DNA of 64,000 nucleotides. Source: an uncultured Lysobacterales bacterium (GTDB lineage Bacteria > Pseudomonadota > Gammaproteobacteria > Xanthomonadales > Xanthomonadaceae). Below are positions 47,116 through 57,749 of the stretch, piece by piece. Position 1 is the first letter of the stretch; each line of letters starts with the position of its first letter. The DNA is taken from the NCBI GenBank assembly GCA_946886865.1, contig CAMPJI010000002.1, forward strand, positions 1-64,000, read 5' to 3'. The notes below the pieces were generated by a model. The model saw only the letters and a list, made by a program, of their open reading frames with translations. It had not been told where the DNA came from and made no database searches. A program made the translations under genes and the position numbers.

Positions 47116-48225
47116 ATGACCTCGAACCGCCCCCACCTCGCCGTCCTGTGTGCCCTGCTGCTGGCAACGGCCGCTTGCACGGGCGTCGCGCCGCGCCCCG
47201 CCGCCACCGTGCCCGGCCCGGCCGCGAAGGCCGCGCCGGTGGCCCTGACCGAAGCCTTCGTGTCGGACGCGCACGCGAACGAAGAGCTCGACTCGCTGGC
47301 GACGTGGCCGACCGAAGACGGCGGCCTGTGGGTGATTGCCACCGCCAAGGCCACGCACCGGCTGAAGGTGTTCGACGGCGACACCGGCGCATTCCTGCGC
47401 CACGCGGGCCGCCGCGGTGCCGACCCGGGCCAGTTCAACCGGCCCAACGGCATCGCGGTGCACGGCGACCTGGTGTTCGTCGTGGAACGCGACAACCGCC
47501 GCGTGCAGGTGCTGTCGCTGCCCGGGTTCGAGCCGGTCGGTGCGTTCGGCCAGGCCGAACTGCGCAGCCCGTACGGCCTGTGGCTGCACGAGACCGCACC
47601 GGGCGAGCTGGAGGTGTTCGTCACCGACAGCTTCATGCAGGGCGAGCGGTTCGACGTCGTGCCCCCGCTGGATGAGCTGGACCAGCGCGTGCGGCGCTAC
47701 CGGGTGACGATCGATGGCGAAGGCGGCCTGGTCGCCCGGGACGCCGGCGCGTTCGGCAGCACGCGGCCCGACACGGCGCTGCGCATGGTGGAGTCGATCG
47801 CGGGTGACCCGGCCGCGGGCCGGCTGCTGATCGCCGACGAGGATCGACGGCACCGGTCGACGCTTTACGAATACCGCATGGACGGCCGCGCCACCGGACG
47901 GCGCGTCCCCGATGCCAGCTTCGGCGCCGAGGCCGAGGGCATCGCGTTGTGGAGTTGCCCCGACGGCGGCGGCTACTGGGTCGCGGTGGACCAGCTGATG
48001 CCGCTGGCCGAGTTCCACCTGTTCCGGCGCGACGCGTTGACGCCGGTGGGCAGCTTCCGTGGTGGGACGGTGTCCTATACCGACGGTATCGCCCTGCATG
48101 CCACGCCCACGCGCGCCTTCCCGGGCGGCGCGCTGTACGCGGTGCACGGCGACCGCGCCGTGGCGGCCTTCGACCTGCGCGACGTGGTCCGCGCCCTCGA
48201 GCTGGACCCGGGCTGCGTGGAGTGA
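47116..48225 (+). CDS. Predicted lipoprotein with NHL/phytase-like beta-propeller
   Basis: A 369-residue exported protein. It has a signal peptide ending in a lipobox (LLLATAAC, Cys20 or so), followed by a six-bladed-propeller-type repeat pattern with NHL-like strands (GQFNRPNGIAVHGDLVFVVER, RSPYGLWLHE). Regions resemble the beta-propeller phytase-like group, but the residues forming the phosphate and calcium sites could not be verified, so a phytase activity is not claimed. It begins a pair with the M23 peptidase 4 bases downstream. The AT-rich stretch at 47045-47070 probably holds its promoter. Confidence 0.8.
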   Translation: MTSNRPHLAVLCALLLATAACTGVAPRPAATVPGPAAKAAPVALTEAFVSDAHANEELDSLATWPTEDGGLWVIATAKATHRLKVFDGDTGAFLRHAGRRGADPGQFNRPNGIAVHGDLVFVVERDNRRVQVLSLPGFEPVGAFGQAELRSPYGLWLHETAPGELEVFVTDSFMQGERFDVVPPLDELDQRVRRYRVTIDGEGGLVARDAGAFGSTRPDTALRMVESIAGDPAAGRLLIADEDRRHRSTLYEYRMDGRATGRRVPDASFGAEAEGIALWSCPDGGGYWVAVDQLMPLAEFHLFRRDALTPVGSFRGGTVSYTDGIALHATPTRAFPGGALYAVHGDRAVAAFDLRDVVRALELDPGCVE

Positions 48226-48229
48226 TGCC

Positions 48230-49156
48230 GTGAACCCGGATAGCGCCGGCGCCCGCCTTTCAGGCCTCGTGATCGCATTGGCGGTCGCGTGGGCATGGCC
48301 GGTGCAGGCCGCGAAGATCTACCGCTGGACCGACGACACGGGGGTGACCCAGTACGGCGACCAGCCACCGGTGGCGGAATCGGCAGCGGTGACGGTGATC
48401 CCCGTGGAGTTCGAACCCGGCGCAATCGCGCAGCTGCGCGTGGAGAACCAGGGCAGCCGCTACCTGGCCTGGGCGGACAACCGCCTGCCCGGGCCCATCG
48501 AGGTGCAGCTGCGCTTCCAGGACCAGGACAACATCGCCGGCCGTCCGACCTTGCCGGCGCGCGCCCTCCTGGCACCCCGCGCCACCGCGCTGGTGGCGCA
48601 GCTGGCCACCGCCGACCCGACCCGCGGCGGCCGCTTCGAGTTGCGCATGGACAGCGTGCCGGGCGACCCCACGGCGCGCCCGCGCGACGTGGAATACCGC
48701 CTGCCGCTGGAGCAGTACCGCATCCGCATCGACCAGGGCTACGGCGGGCGCTTCAGCCACAGCGACCCGGGCAACCGCTACGCCGTCGACTTCGCCGCCG
48801 AAGAGGGCACCGCCGTGCTCGCCGCGCGCGAGGGCGTGGTGATGCAGGTGGAGTCCGACTTCCAGCGCGCGGGGCTGGACCGCGAGGCGTACGGCGGCCG
48901 CGCCAACTTCGTGCGCATCCTGCATGACGACGGCTCGATGGCGCTGTACGCGCACCTGCAGCCCGAGGGTGCCTACGTCCGCGTCGGCCAGCGCGTGCGC
49001 ACCGGCCAGCAGATCGGGCTGTCGGGGAACACCGGCTTCACCACCGGCCCGCACCTGCACTTTGCGGTGCAGGTCAACCGCGGCATGCGGCTGGAGTCGA
49101 TCCCGTTCCGCATGAACGGCCCGACCGGGCCGCTGCGGATCGACGACGGGCGCTAG
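48230..49156 (+). CDS. Periplasmic M23 peptidase with N-terminal DUF4124
   Basis: Predicted secreted LytM-type peptidase of 308 residues. Signal peptide (1 to about 26, LAVAWAWPVQA), a DUF4124 domain (about 27-60, KIYRWTDDTGVTQYGDQPP), a middle beta domain, and a C-terminal M23 metallopeptidase domain. The zinc-site motifs are present: His and Asp in HSDPGNRYAVDF and HLH in GPHLHFAV. It could cut peptidoglycan cross-links, acting on the cell wall. Start is GTG 48230, 4 bases after the lipoprotein gene. Confidence 0.92.
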   Translation: MNPDSAGARLSGLVIALAVAWAWPVQAAKIYRWTDDTGVTQYGDQPPVAESAAVTVIPVEFEPGAIAQLRVENQGSRYLAWADNRLPGPIEVQLRFQDQDNIAGRPTLPARALLAPRATALVAQLATADPTRGGRFELRMDSVPGDPTARPRDVEYRLPLEQYRIRIDQGYGGRFSHSDPGNRYAVDFAAEEGTAVLAAREGVVMQVESDFQRAGLDREAYGGRANFVRILHDDGSMALYAHLQPEGAYVRVGQRVRTGQQIGLSGNTGFTTGPHLHFAVQVNRGMRLESIPFRMNGPTGPLRIDDGR

Positions 49157-49170
49157 GCGCCACAAGACAT

Positions 49171-49283
49171 TGTAGGAGCGGCTTCAGCCGCGATCGGCGG
49201 TCCGGGTGGCTGGCGAGGTCGCGACTTACGTCGCTCCTACACGGGGATTGTGAGATGTGATCGCGGCTGGAGCCGCTCCTACA
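49171..49283. repeat. REP-type array A-B'-A' after the M23 gene
   Basis: Unit A at 49171-49195, an inverted B at about 49218-49241 and an inverted, slightly changed A at 49259-49283. These are the same GTAG-headed hairpins as at 28950 and 36585. They occupy the gap between the convergent M23 and HDOD genes and could act as a transcription barrier. Confidence 0.8.
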
Positions 49284-49292
49284 GCGGGCCGG

Positions 49293-50408
49293 TCACGCGG
49301 CTTCGGCGAGCTGCTCTTCAGCCAGCGCACGCCACTGCGGCAACTTGTCGAGCATGCCGACCGAGCGCAGGTAGGTCTCGTCGACCTCGGTGCCGCCGAC
49401 CAGCGCGGACGCCACGTGCACGGCGCCGGCCACCCAGAAGCCGGACATGCGCATGCGGCCCGGCTGGTGGTGGCTGGCCACGGCCTCGACGATCGGCATC
49501 GGCAGGCCCCAGAGGCCCAGCAGGTAGGCGCCGGCCTCGGCGTAGTGCGGGCCCTGGCCGTCGCCCGCGGCGCATTCCTCGGCCTCGCGTCCGGGGATCC
49601 GCACGTCCGGCAGCAGCATGCCCACCTCGGCCAGCAGGCCGGCGGTGGCGGCCAGCTCCGCACTCGGCCCGCCCAGCAGGCGCGCGGCCAGGCGTGAGGT
49701 GCGCAGGGCACGGTCCTGCATCGCGTCGCGGTCGATGCCGTTGGCCGGCTTGGCACCGGCGTAGGCCTCCGCCGCCAGCACCAGGCGCTGGATGGTGGTC
49801 AGGCCCAGTCGGGTGACGGCCGTGCGCATGTCGGTGATGACGCGCCCCGCGGAGAAGTAGGCGGAGTTGCACAGGCGCAGCACCTTGGCGGCGATCGCCG
49901 GGTCCTGCGAGAGCACTTCGGCGACATCGGCGGTGGTCGTGTCCGGGTCACGCAGCAACTGGGTGAGTTCGATGTACAGCTGGGGCGGCGGCGGCAGCGC
50001 ACCGACCTTGCCGATGGCTTCCTTCAGCGATTCGTTGTCGAGCAGCTCGCGCAGTTCGATCACGCTTTCGACCGCTTCGATCAGTTCGCCGGCGTCCATG
50101 GGCTTGCGCAGCAGGCGGTGCGCACTCTCCAGCGCCTGCTCGACGCCGGCGCCTTCGCTTTCGTCGAGCAGCAGGATGCGCACGGCCTGCGGGTAGCCGG
50201 CCCGTACCTGCGCGAGCAATGCGGGGCCCGACTCGCCGGCCAGGTCGCGTTCGGCGACCACCGCGTCGGGTGCACGATCGCCCGGCAGCGCCATCACGGC
50301 GGCGGCGTTGCCCACCCACAGCACGTCCCAGTCCAGTCCGAAGTCCGCCAGGGCCTGCTCGAACTCGGCGGCACGCGCCCCCTTCTCACCCACGATCACA
50401 ATGAACAC
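49293..50408 (-). CDS. HDOD domain protein with N-terminal receiver-like domain
   Basis: A 371-residue signalling protein. Residues 1-120 form a receiver-like fold (VVAERDLAGESG, LLLDESEGAG, RKPMDAGELIEAVES), in which the usual phosphoacceptor site looks degenerate. It is followed by an HDOD domain (about 145-340, LYIELTQLLRDPDTTTADVAEVLSQDPAIAAKVL); no HD metal pair typical of active HD-GYP enzymes is seen. HDOD proteins are regulatory (pili, c-di-GMP, virulence). The start is GTG 50408, following AGGAG and a 5-base spacer; GTG further out would have no support. Confidence 0.85.
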   Translation of the reverse strand: MFIVIVGEKGARAAEFEQALADFGLDWDVLWVGNAAAVMALPGDRAPDAVVAERDLAGESGPALLAQVRAGYPQAVRILLLDESEGAGVEQALESAHRLLRKPMDAGELIEAVESVIELRELLDNESLKEAIGKVGALPPPPQLYIELTQLLRDPDTTTADVAEVLSQDPAIAAKVLRLCNSAYFSAGRVITDMRTAVTRLGLTTIQRLVLAAEAYAGAKPANGIDRDAMQDRALRTSRLAARLLGGPSAELAATAGLLAEVGMLLPDVRIPGREAEECAAGDGQGPHYAEAGAYLLGLWGLPMPIVEAVASHHQPGRMRMSGFWVAGAVHVASALVGGTEVDETYLRSVGMLDKLPQWRALAEEQLAEAA

Positions 50409-50568
50409 GACAGCTCCTCGGCGTCCCGACCTGAACAGGTAACGGCCGCCTCGCCCGTCGCCTGAAGGCGCGGTGCGTGACGGCGTTCGCACTTCCGCCA
50501 CCCACCCGGTGCGCAGTCCGACGGCGTCGCGGGCACCGCCCGGCCCCGTCCGCCACCGCGCCCGCCGG

Positions 50569-50574
50569 TATACT
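50569..50574 (+). promoter_or_regulatory. Candidate -10 box of prfC
   Basis: TATACT lies 47 bases before the prfC ATG at 50622 in an otherwise very GC-rich region; no clear -35 is seen. Low-confidence promoter. Confidence 0.35.
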
Positions 50575-50621
50575 GCGCGGCTTCCTCAAGCCCGCCCGGA
50601 CGCGCATCGCGCGTCATCGCC

Positions 50622-52226
<1,605 letters not shown>

Positions 52227-52272
52227 GAGCGTCCGCGGGTTTCCATGCTCCCCCGTACGCTAGGATGTGGGC

Positions 52273-52968
52273 ATGAGATCCGATCCCGCATCCTCGTGTA
52301 AGACGACGGACGGCCTGTCTGATGCATCACGCACTCTCGCCGGAGCGCGAGAGGAACTTGCCAACGCCCTGACCCATGGCCTGGGGGCGGCGGCGGCGCT
52401 GGCCGGCGGCGCGGTCCTGGTCACGCTGGCGGCGCTCAAGGGCGACGGCTGGCAGTTGGCCGGCGCGATCGTGTTCGGCGTGTGCCTGCTGCTGTTGTAT
52501 CTGGCCTCGACGCTGTACCACGCGGTGCAGCACCCGGTGCTCAAGGGCCGGCTCAAGGTGTTCGACCACTGTGCGATCTACCTGCTGATCGCCGGCACCT
52601 ATACCCCGTTCACCCTTGTCGGCCTGCGCGGCCCTTGGGGCTGGGGACTGTTTGCGGCCATCTGGACGCTGGCGGTGGCCGGGGTGGTGTTCAAGCTGTT
52701 TTTCACCGGGCGCTTCCGCGGCCTGTCCACCGCTATCTACATCGCCATGGGGTGGCTGGTGCTGGTGGCGATCAAACCCCTGCTCGCCGCGTTGGATGCA
52801 TGGACATTCGGCTGGCTGCTGGCCGGCGGCGTGTGCTACACGCTGGGCACCGTGTTCTACCACCGCCCGTCGCTGCCCTACTCCCATGCGATATGGCACC
52901 TGTTCGTGGTGGCCGGCAGCGTCTGTCATTACGTCTCGGTGCTGGCGCAGATACAGCCGGCGGCGTGA
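52273..52968 (+). CDS. Hemolysin III family (YqfA) membrane protein
   Basis: Seven-transmembrane protein of 231 residues related to hemolysin III and eukaryotic PAQR receptors. Helices are predicted from about residue 30 to 225. Family motifs are present: ELANALTHGLG, LYHAVQHPVLKGRLKVFDHCAIYLLIAGTYTPF split over helices 2-3, and the C-terminal HAIWHLFVVAG, which supplies histidines of the putative metal site. ATG 52273 has AGGA 7 bases upstream; a GTG at 52267 is an alternative. Activity of bacterial homologues is largely unknown. Confidence 0.93.
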   Translation: MRSDPASSCKTTDGLSDASRTLAGAREELANALTHGLGAAAALAGGAVLVTLAALKGDGWQLAGAIVFGVCLLLLYLASTLYHAVQHPVLKGRLKVFDHCAIYLLIAGTYTPFTLVGLRGPWGWGLFAAIWTLAVAGVVFKLFFTGRFRGLSTAIYIAMGWLVLVAIKPLLAALDAWTFGWLLAGGVCYTLGTVFYHRPSLPYSHAIWHLFVVAGSVCHYVSVLAQIQPAA

Positions 52969-53097
52969 CCGCTGCTGCGCACCGGGTCGCACGCGCGGTC
53001 TGATGTGACGCGAGATTTGATTGAAACGGCTGTTCACCCCGGCTTGACCGATGCGCCGGGATGGTGGGGCCTCCGCAACCCGCAGGAGGAGTCCCAC

Positions 53098-53469
53098 GTG
53101 CGCACCCCGATGATGGCCATCTCGACCCTTGCACTGGCGATGGCGCTGTCCGCGTGCCGCGACCATTCCGACCTGACGCCGGCCAGCGATGCGACGCCCG
53201 CGGCAAGCGACGCAGCCACCGATGCCGCGCCACCGGCCGACGATGCACTGGCGACGGCGACGTACACCTGCGACGGCGACCATCGCGTCAGCGTCGACGG
53301 GGACAGCGCGCAGGTCATGTTGGCGGACGGCCGGACGGTCGATCTGTCGCGCAGCGCCGGCGCGTCGACCGCCATGTTCGCGGGTGAAGCACTCGAGTTC
53401 ACGGGCGATGCCGAAGGCGGGACGCTGGTACAGGACGAGGGCGGCAGCTTCACCTGCCGGGCCGGCTGA
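53098..53469 (+). CDS. Lipoprotein with MliC-like C-terminal domain
   Basis: A 123-residue predicted lipoprotein. Signal peptide with lipobox ALSAC (about residues 16-20), a Pro/Ala/Asp-rich linker (about 25-55), then a small domain (about 56-123) with the pattern YTCDGDHRVSV, AQVMLADGRTVDLSRS and GSFTC, the two cysteines spaced as in membrane-bound lysozyme inhibitors (MliC). A role in lysozyme resistance is inferred. Start is GTG 53098, 8 bases after AGGAGG at 53084-53089. Confidence 0.75.
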   Translation: MRTPMMAISTLALAMALSACRDHSDLTPASDATPAASDAATDAAPPADDALATATYTCDGDHRVSVDGDSAQVMLADGRTVDLSRSAGASTAMFAGEALEFTGDAEGGTLVQDEGGSFTCRAG

Positions 53470-53507
53470 CGGGCAAGGCGCCACGCGAGCGCAAGCGAGA
53501 TTCCTGA

Positions 53508-55487
53508 ATGACCTCACCGTCGTCAAAGGAGCGCCGTTCCGGGCTGCCCGCCGGCCCGGCGCTGCCTGTCCAGCACGTGGGGACCTGGTTCCGCACACAT
53601 CCGGTGGCAACGGCACTGGCCGTCGCACTGGCCGCACTGCTGGTGCTGGTCCTGCTGTGGGACTGGAACTGGTTCCGCGGCCCCGTCGAGCGCCAGGTGG
53701 AAACGCGCACCGGGCGCACCTTCAACATCGGCGGCGATCTGCACGTCGACCTCGGCCGGGTAACGAGGATCCGCGCAGCCGACCTCACGCTGGGAAACGA
53801 GGCGTGGTCGAAGCGCGACACGATGGCTTCAACCGACCTGCTGGAGTTCACGGTCGACATCCCCGCCCTGCTGACCGGCCACCTGCGCCTGCCCGAGCTC
53901 AGGCTCACCGCACCCGAGGTGTGGCTTGAAACGGGCGACGACCCGGGCGGCAACTGGACATTCGGCGACGGCGATGGGCCGGGTCCTGACCTGGGCGGCA
54001 TCTGGATCGATGACGGGCGCCTGCACTTCCAGGATGCCGGCAACAACACGCGCATCGACTTGGCGGTCGTCAGCCGACGTTCGCATCGCGGCGGAAAAGC
54101 GCCGGTTGGCATTGCCGGCGACGGCCTGTGGAAAGGCGAGCCGTTCGACATCCAGGGCTTCACCGAGTCGCCGCTGGAGCTGCGCGACAGCCAGCGCCCG
54201 TATCGGATCGACCTGCACGCACAGGCGGGCCCCACCCGGGCGCATGCGCGCGGCACGCTGGTCAACCCGTTCCGCTTCCGCGACTTCGACCTGCAACTTC
54301 AACTGGCCGGTCGCGATCTCGCCGACCTGTACCCGCTGATCGGCATCGCCACGCCCAACACGCCGCCCTACGACCTGGACGGCCGCCTGCGACGCGATGG
54401 GCCGCTGTGGACGTACGACGACTTCGCAGGTGACGTGGGCGACAGCGACCTTGCCGGCACCGCCAGCGTCGACACCGCAGGAGCACGCCCGTTCCTTCGA
54501 GCGGATCTGCGCTCGCAGCACCTGGATTTCGACGACCTCGCCGGCTTCGTCGGCGGCGCGCCGCAAACGGGCTCGGGTGAAACCGGCAATGCGGACATGA
54601 CGGCCGCCAACCAGGCGACCCGCGCCCGGGGCCGCGTGCTGCCGGACACGCCGTACGAACTCGACAAGCTCCGCGCGATGGATGCCGACGTGCGATTGCG
54701 CGCCGCTACGCTCGACGCCCCCGGCTGGCCGCTACAGGACATGGACGCGCACCTGCTGCTCGAGGGCGGCCTGCTGCGGTTGGACCCGCTGAACTTCGGT
54801 GTGGCCGATGGCGATATCCGCTCCACCATCCAGATGGATGCGCGCCAGGCCACCATCCGCACCCGCGCGGACATCACGGCGCGCGGCCTCACGCTGGCCA
54901 AACTGCTGCCCACCGTGGAGCTGGCCCGGGACGCGGTCGGCGAGGTCGGCGGACGCGTCACGCTGTCGGGCCAGGGCAATTCGATCGCTGACATGCTCGG
55001 CACCGGCAACGGCGACATCGCCATCGGCATGGGCGCCGGGCGCATCAGCAACCTGCTGATGGAATTCGCGGGGCTCGATCTTGCGGAGATCATCAAGTTC
55101 AAGCTGACCGATGACCGTCAGATCCCGGTCCGCTGCGCGTTCGGGGACTTCGGCGTCAAGAACGGCGTGATGCAGACACGCGCACTGGCGTTCGACACGA
55201 CGGACACCCTCCTAGTGGGCTCCGGCACCATCAGCCTGCGCGATGAGCGGCTGGACCTGCTCATCCGCCCGCGCCCCAAGGACCGTAGCCTGCTGTCGCT
55301 GCGTTCGCCGCTCGTGGTGACCGGCAGCTTCGCCGAACCCGACATCCGCCCGGACTTCAAGCGGCTCGGCCTGCGCGGTGCGGTGGCACTGACACTGGCC
55401 AGCATCGCGCCACCGGCCGCCCTGCTCGCGACCCTGGAACTGGGCCCGGGCGAGAATGCGGCCTGCGGAGGCCAATACGCGGAGTGA
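53508..55487 (+). CDS. AsmA family protein
   Basis: A 659-residue envelope protein with an N-terminal membrane helix (about residues 25-48, ATALAVALAALLVLVLLWDW) and a large periplasmic domain. An AsmA N-terminal part (about 50-190, VETRTGRTFNIGGDLHVDLGRVTRIRAADLTLGN split over strands) and the AsmA C-terminal beta-groove part (about 440-600) are seen. AsmA-like proteins are inner-membrane-anchored bridges thought to move phospholipid to the outer membrane. It follows the MliC-like gene by 38 bases and converges on a CBS gene 15 bases away. Confidence 0.9.
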   Translation: MTSPSSKERRSGLPAGPALPVQHVGTWFRTHPVATALAVALAALLVLVLLWDWNWFRGPVERQVETRTGRTFNIGGDLHVDLGRVTRIRAADLTLGNEAWSKRDTMASTDLLEFTVDIPALLTGHLRLPELRLTAPEVWLETGDDPGGNWTFGDGDGPGPDLGGIWIDDGRLHFQDAGNNTRIDLAVVSRRSHRGGKAPVGIAGDGLWKGEPFDIQGFTESPLELRDSQRPYRIDLHAQAGPTRAHARGTLVNPFRFRDFDLQLQLAGRDLADLYPLIGIATPNTPPYDLDGRLRRDGPLWTYDDFAGDVGDSDLAGTASVDTAGARPFLRADLRSQHLDFDDLAGFVGGAPQTGSGETGNADMTAANQATRARGRVLPDTPYELDKLRAMDADVRLRAATLDAPGWPLQDMDAHLLLEGGLLRLDPLNFGVADGDIRSTIQMDARQATIRTRADITARGLTLAKLLPTVELARDAVGEVGGRVTLSGQGNSIADMLGTGNGDIAIGMGAGRISNLLMEFAGLDLAEIIKFKLTDDRQIPVRCAFGDFGVKNGVMQTRALAFDTTDTLLVGSGTISLRDERLDLLIRPRPKDRSLLSLRSPLVVTGSFAEPDIRPDFKRLGLRGAVALTLASIAPPAALLATLELGPGENAACGGQYAE

Positions 55488-55502
55488 CGCGGCGCGCCGG
55501 TC

Positions 55503-55931
55503 TCAGCTGGCGATATACCGCTGCAGCTGGTCGAGTTCCACCTGCTGGTCTTCGATCACCGCTTTGACCAGGTCGCCGATGGAAACCACACCCAGCACCT
55601 CCCCTGCATGGACCACGGGCAGGTGCCGGATCCGGCGGTCGGTGACCAGTTGCATGCAGCGGTCGGTGGTTTCGTCCAGGCCGATCGTCACGACATCGGA
55701 GGTCATGATCGCGCGGACCGGCGTGGTGGCCGACGAGCGGCCCTGCAGCACGATCTTACGCGCGTAGTCGCGTTCGGACAGGATCCCCGCGAGGTGGCCG
55801 CCATGGATGACCAGCACGGCGCCGATGTGCTTTTCCGCCATCAGGCGGATGGCGTCGATGACCGGTGCATCGGGACCGATCGCGAAGACCTCAGGCGCCT
55901 TCGCCTCCAGCAGCTGCCGCACGGTGCGCAT
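55503..55931 (-). CDS. Tandem CBS domain protein
   Basis: A 142-residue protein consisting of two CBS domains (about residues 8-65, DAPVIDAIRLMAEKHIGAVLV, and about 75-130, RAIMTSDVVTIGLDETTDRCMQ) that form one Bateman module and probably bind an adenine nucleotide. No attached enzyme or channel. Its start overlaps the 3' end of the glycosyltransferase gene by 41 bases on the same strand, suggesting cotranscription but not a shared function. Confidence 0.9.
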   Translation of the reverse strand: MRTVRQLLEAKAPEVFAIGPDAPVIDAIRLMAEKHIGAVLVIHGGHLAGILSERDYARKIVLQGRSSATTPVRAIMTSDVVTIGLDETTDRCMQLVTDRRIRHLPVVHAGEVLGVVSIGDLVKAVIEDQQVELDQLQRYIAS

Positions 55932-56913
55932 GGCCGCTTCCTCCGACTGGGACCTGCTGCGAGGATACTCCTGCGGCCGGTTGCCAGGCGTCGACCAGGT
56001 ACAGCGGGCGCTGCTTGGACTCTTCGTACAGGCGGCCCAGGTATTCGCCGATCAGGCCCAGGGCAATCAGCTGGATGCCGCCCAGGAACAGGATCACCGC
56101 CATCATCGTGGGCCAGCCTGCGACCGGGTCGCCCCAGAGCATCGCCTTGGCGATGACCCACAGCCCGTAGACGAACGCGAGCAGTGCGGTGACCAGGCCC
56201 AGGTACGTCGCCAGACGGAGCGGCGCCGTCGAGAAGCTGGTGATGCCCTCCAGCGCCAGATTCCACAGTCGCCAGAAATTGAACTTGCTCGCACCGGCCG
56301 CGCGCGGTTCACGGTGGTACGGAATCGAGGTGCGATTGAAGCCGACCCAGCCGAAGAGTCCCTTCATGAAACGGTGGCGCTCGCGCAGCTGCGCCAGTGC
56401 CGCCAGCGCACGCGGCGACAGCAGTCGGAAATCGCCGGTATCGGCCGGGATTGGCGTACGCGACAGGCGACCGATCACACGGTAGAACGCGTGCGCCGTC
56501 GCGCGCTTCAGCCAGCCCTCGCCATCGCGCTCGACTCGCGTGCCGTAGATGTCGTCGAACCCCTGACGCCAACGCTCTACAAACTGGGGGATCAGTTCGG
56601 GCGGATCCTGCCCGTCCGCGTCCAGGATCAGCGCGGCACCGTCGTCGACGCGATCCAGGCCTGCTGTCAGTGCCAGCTCTTTGCCGAAGTTGCGCGACAA
56701 GCGGAGCACGCCCACCCTCGCGTCGCCAGCGGCCAGGCCCTGCAACACCGCCCAGGTACCGTCCGTACTGCCGTCATCGACATACAGCACTCGTCCGATC
56801 ACGCCCTTGGACTGGAGTCCATCGAGTACTGCCGCGATGCGCGGGTGCAGCAGGGGCAGGCTGTCGCCCTCGTTGTAGGCGGCGACGACGACGGTGAGCA
56901 GGTCTCTGGGCAT
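55891..56913 (-). CDS. GtrB/DPM1-like polyisoprenyl-phosphate glycosyltransferase
   Basis: Family 2 glycosyltransferase of about 340 residues. The GT2 domain has VVVAAYNEGDSLPLL, YVDDGSTDGTW, and LDADGQDPPELI (the DxD-type metal site). Two C-terminal membrane helices (about 255-320, LVTALLAFVYGLWVIAKAML and MMAVILFLGGIQLIALGLIG) anchor it. This is the architecture of GtrB and undecaprenyl-phosphate sugar transferases. No GtrA flippase adjoins it; the sugar cannot be predicted. Start is 56913, or 56922 three codons upstream. The 3' end overlaps the CBS gene. Confidence 0.93.
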   Translation of the reverse strand: MPRDLLTVVVAAYNEGDSLPLLHPRIAAVLDGLQSKGVIGRVLYVDDGSTDGTWAVLQGLAAGDARVGVLRLSRNFGKELALTAGLDRVDDGAALILDADGQDPPELIPQFVERWRQGFDDIYGTRVERDGEGWLKRATAHAFYRVIGRLSRTPIPADTGDFRLLSPRALAALAQLRERHRFMKGLFGWVGFNRTSIPYHREPRAAGASKFNFWRLWNLALEGITSFSTAPLRLATYLGLVTALLAFVYGLWVIAKAMLWGDPVAGWPTMMAVILFLGGIQLIALGLIGEYLGRLYEESKQRPLYLVDAWQPAAGVSSQQVPVGGSGHAHRAAAAGGEGA

Positions 56914-56931
56914 GGGGCGCATGGTAGCGAC

Positions 56932-57669
56932 TCAGTCCAGCGACTCGAGGTGCGGGCGGCCGCCGATGTAGCGCATCTGCCGCTCGATGGCCCGCGTCCT
57001 GCGCTGCACGTATGGACCCGGGTTGGCTGCGCTGTAGCGACGCGGGCTCGGCAGGACGGCCGCCAGGCGGGCGGCCTGGCTCGCCGTGAGCCGGTCAGCA
57101 TCCCGTCCGAAGTAGCGCCGCGAAGCCGCTTGCGCCCCGTACACCCCATCGCCGAACTCGGCGATGTTGACGTACACCTCGAGAATGCGCGTCTTGGGCC
57201 ACAGCGTCTCCATCAACAGCGTGTACCAGGCTTCGATGCCCTTGCGCACCCAGCTGCGGCCGCTCCACAGGAACAAATTCTTCGCCGTCTGCTGGCTGAT
57301 CGTGCTGGCGCCGCGAGTGGAGCGTCCGCGCGCATTGTGGGCCCGTGCCTTCTCGATCGCCTCCAGGTCGAACCCGTGGTGGCGGCTGAAGTTCTGGTCT
57401 TCCGACGCGATGACCGCCAGGGGCAGCTCGGGTGCGATCGCCTGAAGGTCCCGCCACTCATGGGACATGCGGAACGCCCAGTCGCCCGCGCGCCACGCTT
57501 CGAACTGGCGCGCCGCCATGAACGCACTGAACGGGGGGTCGACCCACCGCAGCACCGCGACCTGCAGCACCGTAGCCAGAACGGCCATCAGCGGCAGTGC
57601 CAGCAGCCAGCGCCGCCACCGGCGCCATCTCGATTTTCCGGTCCCTTGCGGCGCCGTCGCTTGCGTCAT
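56932..57669 (-). CDS. mtgA: Monofunctional biosynthetic peptidoglycan transglycosylase
   Basis: Polymerises lipid II glycan strands. The 245-residue protein has one N-terminal membrane helix (about residues 22-43) and a GT51 domain with the catalytic glutamate in [15 protein letters not shown], plus [16 protein letters not shown] and [20 protein letters not shown]. There is no transpeptidase domain, which fits MtgA. ATG 57669 is chosen over an upstream in-frame ATG at 57705 that would add a non-conserved stretch. Divergent from hslO (80 bases). Confidence 0.96.
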   Translation of the reverse strand: MTQATAPQGTGKSRWRRWRRWLLALPLMAVLATVLQVAVLRWVDPPFSAFMAARQFEAWRAGDWAFRMSHEWRDLQAIAPELPLAVIASEDQNFSRHHGFDLEAIEKARAHNARGRSTRGASTISQQTAKNLFLWSGRSWVRKGIEAWYTLLMETLWPKTRILEVYVNIAEFGDGVYGAQAASRRYFGRDADRLTASQAARLAAVLPSPRRYSAANPGPYVQRRTRAIERQMRYIGGRPHLESLD

Positions 57670-57749
57670 CGTCCCGTGCCCCCATGTCCGCGACGTCCCA
57701 TGCACGTCCGCATGCCCATTATCACCGCAGTCCGCCTACCCAGCCGCCC

